Origin: Dendrocalamus latiflorus
Taxonomy: Eukaryota > Streptophyta > Magnoliopsida > Poales > Poaceae
NCBI GenBank assembly: GCA_017311315.1
Contig: CM029663.1
Coordinates: 39,964,743 to 40,028,742 of the forward strand
DNA length: 64,000 nt
Direction: 5' to 3'
The notes under the pieces were generated by a model, which saw only the letters and a list, made by a program, of their open reading frames with translations, had not been told where the DNA came from and did no database searches. The number at the start of each line of letters is the position of its first letter. Position 1 is the first letter of the stretch. This document shows, one piece after another, positions 22,021 through 35,300 of the stretch. The position numbers and the translations under genes were made by a program.

Positions 22021-22966
22021 TGATAGGACTAGGGGTCCCGATCTTTCGATGAGAGTGGTAGATTCGATTGGGGATGGAGATGACGTTGACGACCCGACTA
22101 CAACCATCCAAGGACGCTGTGCCTTAGCGATCGATACACCAACTCCAGAGATTGTTCGTGACCTTGTCGGCGCACGATCAACCTAACCACGAGGGTTCTT
22201 GTTCCTGCAAGCAATCGAAGAACAAGCAAGAACAAGATGAACAACAACTCAATTGCAAATGACGATGTAAGATTCAATCGAAAAACAGAAAATGGTGGGG
22301 TTCGGAAGACAAGTATTCGGGCGGTCTAGCCGACACGTGCGAGTACAAGGCAAAGCAGCAAAAGCTAACTTAGTCTAAACAAAACCCAAACCATAAAAGA
22401 GGGTGCGGCTGCCTATTTAAGGGTCACAGAAGGTGGAGGGTCGGCCAAAACACAAGGAAGCCGAATAGGACTCGAATTACAAGGCCGAAGGCCCACTTTG
22501 ACTCGGACTGGAAAAGCGACGTGAATTGTTTTGCAGTTTCTGGTCGACTCGGATGGAATTTGGAGGTGAGGCCAGATCCATCTGAAAGTAGACTTCAAGA
22601 GCTTTCCAACGAGTACTCACGGGCCCCGAGAAACCTTCTAGATCAAAAGTTACGTCCGTTTGAAGTAGGCGCTGTCAACAAGGCCGAATCCGAGTCAAAC
22701 TCGTGAACAGGATTTGGTTTGCGCTTGACGGTTCCATTCTATACTTGAGCTCATGTGGTTCTTCCCCATGGTTCCTAAGGACAATTAAATCATCACAAGA
22801 ATTAAGTAGTATTCCATTCTTTGAAACATTTGTATGCAAACTTAGGAACGCATTCACCTGATGGTTAAGTTGACGTGCTCGCGCTCTAGTCATTGGTCCT
22901 TGTATCATAGTTTCAGTTTGATATGGAGTCGGCATGGTTGTATGCATGGAAAGGATGTCCTCATCA
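22021..22966 (-). mobile_element. 5' LTR of the CRM-clade element
   Basis: This LTR is 946 bp on the minus strand, from TGATGAGGACATCC at 22966 to ...CCTATCA at 22021, followed at once by the primer site. It holds a frame with GPMTRARARQLNHQVNAFLS, the LTR-encoded C-terminus typical of this clade, and a TTAAATA promoter-like box near 22417-22423. It is a diverged relative of the solo LTR at 7297-8214 and of the LTRs at 38269-40516. Satellite resumes immediately at 22967. The partner 3' LTR is not in the window. Confidence 0.9.
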
Positions 22967-24154
22967 GTATGAATGGCACTGTAGTAACAGTTGGAACCCG
23001 TCGTTGAGGAGAGTTTCACACCAACTCAGACAGATTCAAAATGCATGCCAAAATGATATAGGGTGCATATGAACTCCATTCGAGGTGTTTCACAACCAGT
23101 TTCATTATATGCCACGATTTTGTGGGCATGGAGTTTGCTGTTTCAGTTACAACCCATTGTGGAGGAAAGTTTCACACCTACTCGGATGGATTCGAAATGC
23201 AATCCAAAATTAGTTACGGCGCATATGAACTCCAATCGGGGTGTACTGCCTTCAGTTTCATTTCTTGCCTCAATTTGGTATGAATGCAGTTTGCAGTTTC
23301 AACTGGAACTCGTCGTCGAGGACATTTCACACCGACTCAGACGGATTCGAAATGCATGGAGAACTGAGCTAGGATGCGTATGAACTCTATCGCGGTGTTT
23401 GGCACTTAGTTTCATTTCATGCCTCGATTTCGCGTGAATAGAGTTTGTAGTTTCAATTGAAGCCAACCATAGAGCAAAGTTTCATACTGACTCAGACGGA
23501 TTCAAAATGCATGCCAAAGTAAGCTAGGGTGCATGTGAACTCCATTCAGGGTATTTGGTACTCAGTTTCGTCTCGTGCCTCTGTTTCGTACAAATGGAGT
23601 CTGTTGTTTCAGCTGGAATCCATTGTGGTGGAAAGTTTCACACCGACTCGAACGGATCTGAAATACATACCAAAATGAGATAGGACACATATAAACTCCA
23701 TCCGTGGTGTTTGGTACACAATTTCAGTACGTGCGTAGATTTTGTGCGCATGTAGCTTGATTTGCCCAACGGAGCCCGTCGTGGGGGAAAGTTTCGCACC
23801 GACATGGATGGATTTGTAATACATGTCAAAATGAGCTAGGACACATATGAACATCATTCGAGGTGTTGGCTCTCAGTTTCGTTGCGTTCCAAGATTTCTG
23901 CGTTCATGTAGTTTGTACATCCTAATAGAACCCCTCGTCGAGGAAAGTTTAACACCAACTCACATAGAGGAAACTGTCACACCAACTCGGACGTATTCAA
24001 AATGCATGCCAAAATGACCTAAGGTGTACATGAACTCCATTCAAGGTGTTTGGCACTCAGTTTCATTCCGTTCATCGATTTATGCTCATGGAGTTTGTAC
24101 TACCCAATGAAACCCGTCAACGAGGAAAGTTTCACATCAACCCCGACAGATTCG
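22967..24154. repeat. Satellite block B (part of one HOR, with an internal deletion)
   Basis: This block starts in monomer 11 (equivalent to 1606 of copy 1) and follows the HOR order to about 23967. There it jumps from monomer 2 ('aactcacatagagg') into the end of monomer 3, losing about one monomer. It then continues to 24154. Diagnostic variants ('cattatatgcc', 'gaaatgcatggagaactgag') group it with blocks C-E and not with block A. Its right edge is the ATTCG target site of a solo LTR. Confidence 0.93.
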
Positions 24155-26384
24155 TGATCGTGCGAAAATAGCACACCCGCAAGTGCACGGGTTGCCACTG
24201 AAATAGCGGCGAGTGTCGTGTTCTCCACAGGGACTAGACTGAGGCTACCGATGCTCAGCTAAAGCTAGGTCAATCAAAACGGGGGAGAAAACTAAACCTA
24301 AAACGGCTACGAAAGTATCCGAACGAATGAGCTCTTCCCGCACGATCAAAACGACGAACGAACTAAACAATCGAAAGACGACGGAACAAACGACCGTACG
24401 AATAGACGTCGTACGACTGAATGAACTACTCGACGACTGACTACACAAACGATGCACGAACGACATGACTACCGCACGAACAACACGGACGCACGAACTA
24501 CAACGACTACACGAACGAACACGACTACCGACCGACAATCTAACTAACTACCGACCACTAGATAGAAAGAGGGAGTCAAGAAGCACTAAGGGAGGGCTAG
24601 AAGCACGGAGGGAGTCGAGAGAGAAAAGGGGGAAAGACGGTCGACGGCTAACTAGATGACGACGGCACACGACAAACACACAAAGAACTTTGACAAACAC
24701 ACGTGCGACTCAACTATCGGCAGACCGCTGAGAGAAGCAAAGAGAGAGGTTGAGAAGCACAAGAGAGGACTAGAAGCACTAGGAGGGAAGAGACAGCAAG
24801 GAAAGGGAACGGTCGCCGACTAGCTAATTCGACAACGACGGCAGGACAACACAAAACACAGCTACGACTACAATCGCTCGCACGACTTAACTACCAACCG
24901 ACCGCGAGAGAAGAAAGGAGAGAGTCTAGAAGCAAGGGGATGTCGAGACAGCAAGGGGAAGATTGAGAAGCACTAGGAGGGGAAACGGTCGTCGGGTCAC
25001 TAATCCGCGCAACTCAAACATACACATAAACTAACTGACAACAGCACAAACACATGAACTAATCACAAACATGACCAAAAGCACAGACTAACACTGACAC
25101 AAACATCACAGATCTATGATCAGCATCCATGATTCACCATCACAGAAAACAAATAGCATTACTGAAAATCCTACTAAACTGCTAACAGAGCATAAGTTGC
25201 ACAATTATCACAGAGCACATATCACAATAACAGAAATACAGAACAGTGCACAATAACAAAACATATAACACTATAACAAAACTAAAATTAACAGGGCTCA
25301 TGACAACATCCACTGATTACATTCATCACAGTGCAAAATAGTAAAGGAATGAGAGAGAGGGGATTTGGAGATAAACCGAAGGGGAAGAAGTTGTAGAGGG
25401 CGCAGGGGAGCGGCCCGGCGTGGTAGAAGATGAGGGTGCCGGTGAAGTGGAAGCAGGCGGCGAAGTGGAAGGCGGCGGAGATCGGTGCTGAAGCCGGTGG
25501 AGTCGCCGGCGGTACAGAGGAAGATGTTGGAGGCGGCGGCGCTCGGTGAAGGACGCGATGACGCTCGACGGCGCCGGTGGTGATGGGGGAGCAGCGGGGA
25601 GCGGCGGAAGGGAGTGAGGTGGTTGGCCCGGCGGCGCAGTAGAGGAAGGCGGCGGCGAACGGGTAGAAAAGGGAGCTGGAGAGGGAGAAGTGGTGGCGCT
25701 GGAGGGAGATGGTGGTGCACGGGAGGAGGCTCGGTGGAGGAGCGGCGACCGGAGAAGAAGGAGAATGGAGGAGGTGACTCAAGGTGGGGAATAGCGGCGG
25801 GACGCACCGGAGGAGAAGGGAGAAGAGGAGAGGGGCTGCCGGAGTAGAGAAGAAAGAGGCGGTGGAGGGAGAGCAAAGCGGCGGCGGTGGTGAGATGGCG
25901 CGCCGGCGAGGTAAGGCCCGGCCTCGCCGGCACCGTGGCTGGAGAAAGGGGGAGGAAGCAAAAAGGGGGCAAGGAAGAGAAGTGCCAGGCCCTAAGGAAA
26001 TCTGGGGCGGCGGCCGGTTGGAGAAGAAGGAGATGGGGATTTGGTGATTTTGCGGATTAATGCTCGACAATTTCTAGGGTTTACAAATAGAGCCTTCTCC
26101 CATTTCATTTCTTCCGTTGTAGCCCTTCGGAGCTCCGTTTTCCACACGGTTTGATCTATCGCATCCGTGACGACGCATATATCTATATGGAGCAGCCCGA
26201 GGGTCCAGATTTGTCGTTTATGCGGGTGATCGCGCCGGCCTGCCCAAAAATATGGAAAAATTTTAAATGGTCCATTTCGAGCAATTAAATATAGAAAATA
26301 GTGCAAATGATGACAAATGGTCCTAAATGCGAAAAATAATGGGGCAAAATGATGGGTAAATGTATATAAAAATGACGCATGTCA
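24155..26384. mobile_element. Solo LTR (Ty3/gypsy-like, family not identified) with target duplication ATTCG
   Basis: This 2,230-bp insertion begins TGATCGTGCG, ends ATGTCA, and is flanked by a perfect 5-bp duplication of satellite sequence (24150-24154 and 26385-26389). The phrase 'cgcaagtgcacgggttgcc' followed by 'ctccacagggactag' is a type seen in Tat/Athila-like grass elements. That is recall, not a search. No primer site, polypurine tract or coding region is attached. The Pro/Arg-rich open frames at 25288-26070 and 25784-26047 come from GC-rich composition ('cggcggcggag'-type). Orientation is not resolved. Confidence 0.8.
24560..25000. repeat. Imperfect ~175-190 bp repeat, three units, inside the solo LTR
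   Basis: Purine-rich segments of the form 'gagagag..gagaagcac...agg' followed by 'acggtcg.cggctaactag' recur around 24565-24655, 24738-24830 and 24905-24990. They are separated by 'acaaacacac'/'acgactcaacta' segments. The copies are diverged and the boundaries approximate. Confidence 0.5.
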
Positions 26385-29300
26385 ATTCGATATACATGCC
26401 AAAATAGGATAGAGCATAGATGAACTCCATTCGTAGTGTTTGGAACTCAATTTCATTTTGTGCCGAGATTTCATACGAATTGTGTTTGTAGTTTAGGTGG
26501 AACCCATCGTGGAAAGAAGTTTTACACCGACTCGGACGGATTCAAGATACAAGCTAAAATAAGCTAGGACACATACGAATTCCATTCGGGATGTTGGCAC
26601 GCTGTTTCATCACGTTGCTCGATTTTCTGTGCATGGAGTTTGTATTGCCCTGTGTACCCTGTCGTTGACAAAGTTTCACACGGACTCAAATGGATTCGAG
26701 ATGCATGTCAAAATGAGCTGGGGTGCATGTGAACTCCATTGGGGTGTTGGCACTCAGTTTCATTTCGTGCCTTGATTTCGTACGTATGGAGTTTGTAGTT
26801 TCAGATGGAACCCATCGTCGAGGAAAGTGTCACGCTGGCTCGGACGGATTCGAAATGCATGCCAAAATGAGCTAGGGCGTATATGAGCTCCATGCGAGGT
26901 ATTGGCAGTCAGTTTCATTTCGTTCATTGATTTTGTGCTCATAGAGTTTGTACTATCCATTGGTACCCGTCATTGAGTTAGGTTTCACACCAAGTTGGAC
27001 GGATTCGAAATGCATGCCGAAATGAGCTACATCGCATGTAAACTCCATTCAGGCTGTTGACACTTAGTTTTGTTTCGTGCCTAGATTTTCTATGAATGGA
27101 GTTTCTACTACCATTAGAACCTGTCGTTGAGGAAAACTTTCACACCGATCTAGACGGATTCAACATAAATGTTGAAGTGCGCTAGGGTGCATATGAATTC
27201 CATTCAGGGTGTTGGGACTCGGTTTCATTTCGTGACTTGATTTCGTATGAACACAGTTTGAAGCTTCAGATGGAACTCGGCATAGGGCAAAGTGTCATAC
27301 CGACTCGGATGAAATCGAAATGCATGCCAAAATGAGCTAGGGTGTATATGAGTTCCATTCGAGGTGTCTTTCACTTAGTTTCTTTTCACGCATTGGTTTC
27401 GTATGAATGGCACTGTATTAACAGTTGGAACACGTCGTTGAGAAGAGTTTCACACCAACTCAGACAGATTCAAAATGCATGCCAAAATGATGTAGGGTGC
27501 ATATGAACTCCATTCGAGGTGTTTCACAACCAGTTTCATTATATGCCACGATTTTGTGGGCATGGAGTTTGCTGTTTCAGCTACAACCCATTGTGGAGGA
27601 AAGTTTCACACCTACTCGGATGGATTCGAAATGCAATCCAAAATTAGTTACGGCGCCTATGAACTCCAATCGGGGTGTACGGCCTTCAGTTTCATTTCTT
27701 GCCTCAATTTGGTATGAATGCAGTTTGCAGTTTCAACTGGACTCGTCGTCGAGGACATTTCACACCGACTCAGACGGATTCGAAATGCATGGAGAACTGA
27801 GCTAGGATGCGTATGAACTCTATCGCGGTGTTTGGCACTTAGTTTCATTTTATGCCTCGATTTCGTGCGAATAGGGTTTGTAGTTTCAATTGAAGCCAAC
27901 CACAGAGCAAAGTTTCGTACTGACTCAGACGGATTCAAAATGCATGCCAAAGTGAGCTAGGGTGCATGTGAACTCCATTCGGGGTATTTGGTACTCAGTT
28001 TCCTCTCGTGCCTCTGTTTCGTACAAATGGAGTTTGTAGTTTCAGCTGGAATCCATCGTGGTCGAAAGTTTCACACCGACTCGAACGGATCTGAAATACA
28101 TACCAAAATGAGATAGGACACATATAAACTCCATCCGTGGTGTTTGGTACACAATTTCAGTACGTGCCTAGATTTTGTGCGCATGTAGCTTGATTTGCCC
28201 AACGGAGCCCGTCGTGGAGGAAAATTTCGCACCGACATGGATGGATTCGTAATACATGTCAAAATGAGCTAGGACACATATGAACATCATTCGAGGTGTT
28301 GGCTCTCAGTTTCATTGCGTGCCAAGATTTCTACGTTCGTGTAGTTTGTACATCCTAATAGAACCCCTCGTCGAGGAAAGTTTAACACCAACTCAGATAG
28401 ATTTGAAAAGCGTGCTGAAATGCGGCGGGGCGCATATGAACCCATTCAGGGCGTTCGGCACTCTGTTCATTTCGGGCCTCAATTTTGTACGAATGGAGTT
28501 TGTAGTTTCGGATGGAACAGGTCATGGAGGAAACTGTCACACCAACTCGGACGTATTCAAAATGCATGCCAAAATGACCTAAGGTGTACATGAACTCCAT
28601 TCAAGGTGTTTGGCACTCAGTTTCATTCCGTTCATCGATTTGTGCTCATGGAGTTTGTAATACCCAATGAAACCCGTCAACGAGGAATGTTTCACATCAA
28701 CCCCGACAGATTCGATATACATGCCAAAATAGGATAGAGCATAGATGAAATCCATTCGTAGTGTTTGGAACTCAATTTCATTTTGTGCCGAGATTTCATA
28801 CGAATTGTGTTTGTAGTTTTGGTGGAACCCATCGTGGAAAGAAGTTTTACACCGACTCGGACGGATTCAAGATGCAAGCTAAAATGAGCTAGGGCACATA
28901 TGAATTCCATTCGGGATGTTGGCACGCTGTTTCATCACGTTGCTCGATTTTCTGTGCATGGAGTTTGTATTGCCCTGTGTACCCTGTCGTTGACAAAGTT
29001 TCACACGAACTCAAACGGATTCGAGATGCATGTAAAAATGAGCTGGGGTGCACGTGAACTCCATTGGGGTGTTGGCACTCAGTTTCATTTCGTGCCTTGA
29101 TTTCGTACGTATGGAGTTTGTAGTTTCAGATGGAACCCATCGTCGAGGAAAGTGACACGCTGGCTCGGACGGATTCGAAATGCATGCCAAAATGAGCTAG
29201 GGCGTATATGAGCTCCATGCGAGGTATTGGCAGTCAGTTTCATTTTGTTCATTGATTTTGTGCTCATAGAGTTTGTACTATCCATTGGTACCCGTAATTG

Positions 29301-32300
29301 AGTTAGGTTTCACACCAAGTTGGACGGATTCGAAATGCATGCCGAAATGAGCTACATCGCATCTAAACTCCATTCAGGGTGTTGACACTTAGTTTTGTTT
29401 CGTGCCTAGATTTTCTGCGAATGGAGTTTCTACTTCCATTAGAACCTGTCGTTGAGGAAAACTTTCACACCGACCTAGACGGATTCAACATAAATGTTGA
29501 AGTGCGCTAGGGTGCATATCAATTCCATTCAGGGTGTTGGCACTCGGTTTCATTTCGTGACTTGATTTCGTATGAACACAGTTTGAAGTTTCAGATGGAA
29601 CTCGTCATAGGGCAAAATGTCATACCGACTCGGATGAAATCGAAATGCATGCCAAAATGAGCTAGGGTGTGTATGAGTTCCATTCGAGGTGTCTTTCACT
29701 TAGTTTCTTTTCACGCATTGGTTTCGTATGAATGGCACTGTAGTAACAGTTGGAACACGTCGTTGAGGAGAGTTTCACACCAACTCAGACAGATTCAAAA
29801 TGCATGCCAAAATGATGTAGGGTCCATATGAACTCCATTCGAGGTGTTTCGCAACCAGTTTCATTATATGCCACGATTTTGTGGGCATGGAGTTTGCTGT
29901 TTCAGTTACAACCCATTGTGGAGGAAAGTTTCACACCTACTCGGATGGATTCGAAATGCAATCCAAAATTAGTTACGGCGCCTATGAACTCCAATCGGGG
30001 TGTACGGCCTTCAGTTTCATTTCTTGCCTCAATTTGGTATGAATGCAGTTTGCAGTTTCAACTGGAACTCGTCGTCAAGGACATTTCACACCGGCTCAGA
30101 CGGATTCGAAATGCATGGAGAACTGAGCTAGGATGCGTATGAACTCTATCGCGGTGTTTGGCACTTAGTTTCATTTCATGCCTCGATTTCGTGCGAATAG
30201 GGTTTGTAGTTTCAATTGAAGCCAACCTTAGAGCAAAGTTTCATACTGACTCAGACGGATTCAAAATGCATGCCAAAGTGAGCTAGGGTGCATGTGAACA
30301 CCATTCGGGGTATTTGGTACTCAGTTTCATCTCGTGCCTCTGTTTCGTACAAATGCAGTTTGTAGTTTCAGCTGGAATCCATCGTGGTGGAAAGTTTACA
30401 CCGGCTCGAACGGATCTGAAATACATACCAAAATGAGATAGGACACATATAAACTCCATCCGTGGTGTTTGGTACACAATTTCAGTACGTGCCTAGATTT
30501 TGTGCGCATGTAGCTTGATTTGCCCAACGGAGCCCGTCGTGGAGGAAAGTTTCGCACCGACATGGATGGATTCGTAATACATGTCAAAATGAGCTAGGAC
30601 ACATATGAACATCATTCGAGGTGTTTGCTCTCAGTTTCATTGCGTGCCAAGATTTCTGCGTTCGTGTAGTTTGTACATCCTAATAGAACCCCTCGTCGAG
30701 GAAAGTTTAACACCAACTCAGATAGATTTGAAATGCGTGCTGAAATGCGGCGGGGCGCATATGAACCCATTCAGGGCGTTCGACACTCTGTTCATTTCGG
30801 GCCTCAATTTTGTATGAATGGAGTTTGTAGTTTCGGATGGAACATGTCATGGAGGAAACTGTCACACCAACTCGGACGTATTCAAAACGCATGCCAAAAT
30901 GACCTAAGGTGTACATGAACTCCATTCAAGGTGTTTGGCACTCAGTTTCATTCCGTTCATCGATTTGTGCTCATTGAGTTTGTACTACCCAATGAAACCC
31001 GTCAACGAGGAATGTTTCACATCAACCCCGACAGATTCGATATACATGCCAAAATAGGATAGAGGATAGATGAACTCCATTCGTAGTGTTTGGAACTCAA
31101 TTTCATTTTGTGCCGAGATATCATACGAATTGTGTTTGTAGTTTAGGTGGAACCCATCGTGGAAAGAAGTTTTACACCGTCTCGGACGGATTCAAGATGC
31201 AAGCTAAAATGAGCTAGGGCACATATGAATTCCATTCGGGATGTTGGCACGCTGTTTCATCACGTTGCTCAATTTTCTGTGCATGGAGTTTGTATTACCC
31301 TGTGGACCCTGTCGTTGACAAAGTTTCACACGGACTCAAACGGATTCGAGATGCATGTCAAAATGAGCTGGGGTGCATGCGAACTCCATTGGGGTGTTGG
31401 CACTCAGTTTCATTTCGTGCCTTGATTTCGTACGTATGGAGTTTGTAGTTTCAGATGGAACCCATCGTCAAGGAAAGTGTCACGCTGGCTCGGACGGATT
31501 CGAAATGCATGCCAAAATGAGATAGGGCGTATATGAGCTCCATGCGAGGTATTGGCAGTCAGTTTCATTTCGTTCGTTGATTTTGTGCTCATAGAGTTTG
31601 TACTATCCATTGGTACCCGTCATTGAGTTAGGTTTCACACCAAGTTGCACGGATTCGAAATGCATGCCGAAATGAGCTACATCGCATGTAAACTCCATTC
31701 AGGGTGTTGACACTTAGTTTTGTTTCGTGCCTAGATTTTCTATGAATGGAGTTTCTACTTCCATTAGAACCTGTCGTTGAGGAAAACTTTCACACCGATC
31801 TAGACGGATTCAACATAAATGTTGAAGTGCGCTAGGGTGCATATGAATTCCATTCAGGGTGTTGGCACTCGGTTTCATTTCGTGACTTGATTTCGTATGA
31901 ACAGAGTTTGAAGTTTCAGATGGAACTCGGCATAGGGCAAAGTGTCATACCGACTCGGATGAAATCGAAATGCATGCCAAAATGAGCTAGGGTGTATATG
32001 AGTTCCATTCGAGGTGTCTTTCACTTAGTTTCTTTTCACGCATTGGTTTCGTATGAATGGCACTGTAGTAACAGTTAGAACCCGTCGTTGAGGAGAGTTT
32101 CACACCAACTCAGACAGATTTAAAATGCATGCCAAAATGATGTAGGGTGCATATGAACTCCATTCGAGGTGTTTCACAACCAGTTTCATTATATGCCACG
32201 ATTTTCTGGGCATGGAGTTTGCTGCTTCAGTTACAACCCATTGTGGAGGAAAGTTTCACACCTACTCGGATGGATTCGAAATGCAATCCAAAATTAGTTA

Positions 32301-35300
32301 CGGCGCATATGAACTCCAATCGGGGTGTACGGCCTTCAGTTTCATTTCTTGCCTCAATTTGGTATGAATGCAGTTTGCAGTTTCAACTGGAACTCGTCGT
32401 CGAGGACATTTCACACCGACTCAGACGGATTTGAAATGCATGGAGAACTGAGCTAGGATGCGTATGAACTCTATCGCGGTGTTTGGCACTTAGTTTCATT
32501 TCATGCCTCGATTTCGTGCGAATAGAGTTTGTAGTTTCAATTGAAGCCAACCATAGAGCAAAGTTTCATACTGACTCAGACGGATTCAAAATGCATGCCA
32601 AAGTGAGCTAGGGTGCATGTGAACTCCATTCGGGGTATTTGGTACTCAGTTTCCTTTCGTGCCTCTGTTTCGTACAAATTGAGTTTGTAGTTGCAGCTGG
32701 AATCCATCGTGGTGGAAACTTTCACACCGACTCGAACGGATTTGAAATACATACCAAAATGAGATAGGACACATATAAACTCCATCCGTGGTGTTTGGTA
32801 CACAATTTCAGAACGTGCCTAGATTTTGTGCGCATGTAGCTTGATTTGCCCAACGGAGCCTGTCGTGGAGGAAAGTTTCGCACCGACATGGATGGATTCG
32901 TAATACATGTCAAAATGAGCTAGGACACATATGAACATCATTCGAGGTGTTGGCTCTCAGTTTCATTGCGTGCCAAGATTTCTGCGTTCGTGTAGTTTGT
33001 ACATCCTAATAGAACCCTCGTCGAGGAAAGTTTAACACCAACTCAGATAGATTTGAAATGCGTGCTGAAATGCAGCGGGGCGCATATGAACCCATTCAGG
33101 GCGTTCGGCACTCTGTTCATTTCGGGCCTCAATTTTGTATGAATGGAGTTTGTAGTTTCGGATGGAACAGGTCATGGAGGAAACTGTCACACCAACTCGG
33201 ACGTATTCAAAATGCATGCCAAAATGACCTAAGGTGTACATGAACTCCATTCAAGGTGTTTGGCACTCAGTTTCATTCCGTTCATCAATTTGTGCTCATG
33301 GAGTTTGTACTACCCAATGAAACCCGTCAACGAGGAAAGTTTCACATCAACCCCGACAGATTCGATATACATGCCAAAATAGGATAGAGCATAGATGAAC
33401 TCCATTCGTAGTGTTTGGAACTCAATTTCATTTTGTGCCGAGATTTCATACGAATTGTGTTTGTAGTTTAGGTGGAACCCATCGTGGAAAGAAGTTTTAC
33501 ACCGACTCGGACGGATTCAAGATGCAAGCTAAAATGAGCTAGGACACATATGAATTCCATTCGGAATGTTGGCACGCTGTTTCATCACGTTGCTCGATTT
33601 TCTGTGCATGGAGTTTGTATTACCCCGTGGACCCTGTCATTGGCAAAGTTTCACACGGACTCAAACGGATTCGAGATGCATGTCAAAATGAGCTGGGGTG
33701 CATGTGAACTCCATTGGGGTGTTGGCACTCAGTTTCATTTCGTGCCTTGATTTCGTACGTATGGAGTTTGTAGTTTCAGATGGAACCCATCGTCGAGGAA
33801 AGTGTCACGCTGGCTCGGACGGATTCGAAATGCATGCCAAAATGAGATAGGGCATATATGAGCTCCATGCGAGGTATTGGCAGTCAGTTTCATTTCGTTC
33901 ATTGATTTTGTGCTCATAGAGTTTGTACTATCCATTGATACCCGTCATTGAGTTAGGTTTCACACCAAGTTGGACGGATTCGAAATGCATGCCGAAATGA
34001 GCTACATCGCATGTAAACTCCATTCAGGGTGTTGACACTTAGTTTTGTTTCGTGCCTAGATTTTCTATGAATGGAGTTTCTACTTCCATTAGAACCTGTC
34101 GTTGAGGAAAACTTTCACACCGATCTAGACGGATTCAACATAAATGTTGAAGTGCGCTAGGGTGCATATGAATTCCATTCAGGGTGTTGGCACTCGGTTT
34201 CATTTCGTGACTTGATTTCGTATGAACAGAGTTTGAAGTTTCAGATGGAACTCGGCATAGGGCAAAGTGTCATACCGACTCGGATGAAATCGAAATGCAT
34301 GCCAAAATGAGCTAGGGTGTATATGAGTTCCATTCGAGGTGTCTTTCACTTAGTTTCTTTTCACGCATTGGTTTCGTATGAATGGCACTGTAGTAACAGT
34401 TGGAACCCGTCGTTGAGGAGAGTTTCGCACCAACTCAGACAGATTTAAAATGCACGCCAAAATGATGTAGGGTGCATATGAACTCCATTCGAGGTGTTTC
34501 ACAACCAGTTTCATTATATGCCACGATTTTGTGGGCATGGAGTTTGCTGTTTCAGTTACAACACATTGTGGAGGAAAGTTTCACACCTACTCGGATGGAT
34601 TCGAAATGCAATCCAAAATTAGTTACGGCGCATATGAACTCCAATCGGGGTGTACGGCCTTCAGTTTCATTTCTTGCCTCAATTTGGTATGAATGCAGTT
34701 TGCAGTTTCAATTGGAACTCGTCGTCGAGGACATTTCACACCGACTCAGACGGATTTGAAATGCATGGAGAACTGAGCTAGGATGCGTATGAACTCTATC
34801 GCGGTGTTTGGCACTTAGTTTCATTTCATACCTCGATTTCGTGCGAATAGAGTTTGTAGTTTCAATTGAAGCCAACCTTAGAGCAAAGTTTCATACTGAC
34901 TCAGACGGATTCAAAATGCATGCCAAAGTGAGCTAGGGTGCATGTGAACTCCATTCGGGGTATTTGGTACTCAGTTTCCTTTCGTGCCTCTGTTTCGTAC
35001 AAATGGAGTTTGTAGTTGCAGCTGGAATCCATCGTGGTGGAAACTTTCACACCGACTCGAACGGATCTGAAATACATACCAAAATGAGATAGGACACATA
35101 TAAACTCCATCCGTGGTGTTTGGTACACAATTTCAGAACGTGCCTAGATTTTGTGCGCATGTAGCTTGATTTGCCCAACGGAGCCTGTCGTGGAGGAAAG
35201 TTTCGCACCGACATGGATGGATTCGTAATACATGTCAAAATGAGCTAGGACACATATGAACATCATTTGAGGTGTTGGCTCTCAGTTACATTGCGTGCCA

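Larger units (their letters stand above)
10197..22966 (-). mobile_element. CRM-clade (centromeric chromovirus) Ty3/gypsy element, 3'-truncated, with a nested Helitron
   Basis: In minus-strand order the element has a 5' LTR (22966-22021), an initiator-Met primer site (22018-22007), and a leader with a long ~167-bp tandem repeat (21690-19930). Next come the gag start (19306), a Helitron insertion (18855-13789), the rest of gag and protease, RT, RNase H and part of integrase, ending at 10197. The Gag motifs FDGKY...AYITWELAVDQKFACH and FASVWWSEY, and the RNase H region EGKPVAYFSEKLSGPS, are typical of the CRM/CRR family by recall. The integrase C-terminus and 3' LTR are absent, replaced by an unrelated LTR remnant. 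The right LTR abuts satellite directly at 22967. At the left end the satellite stops at 7173. About 0.56 kb of HOR sequence is missing between the two satellite edges, so a deletion accompanied or followed the insertions. Confidence 0.9.

Noticed and set aside
25288..26070. 260-codon proline-rich frame, minus strand
   Set aside because: It lies inside a solo LTR with GC-rich composition. Two other frames overlap it and it has no recognisable motif.
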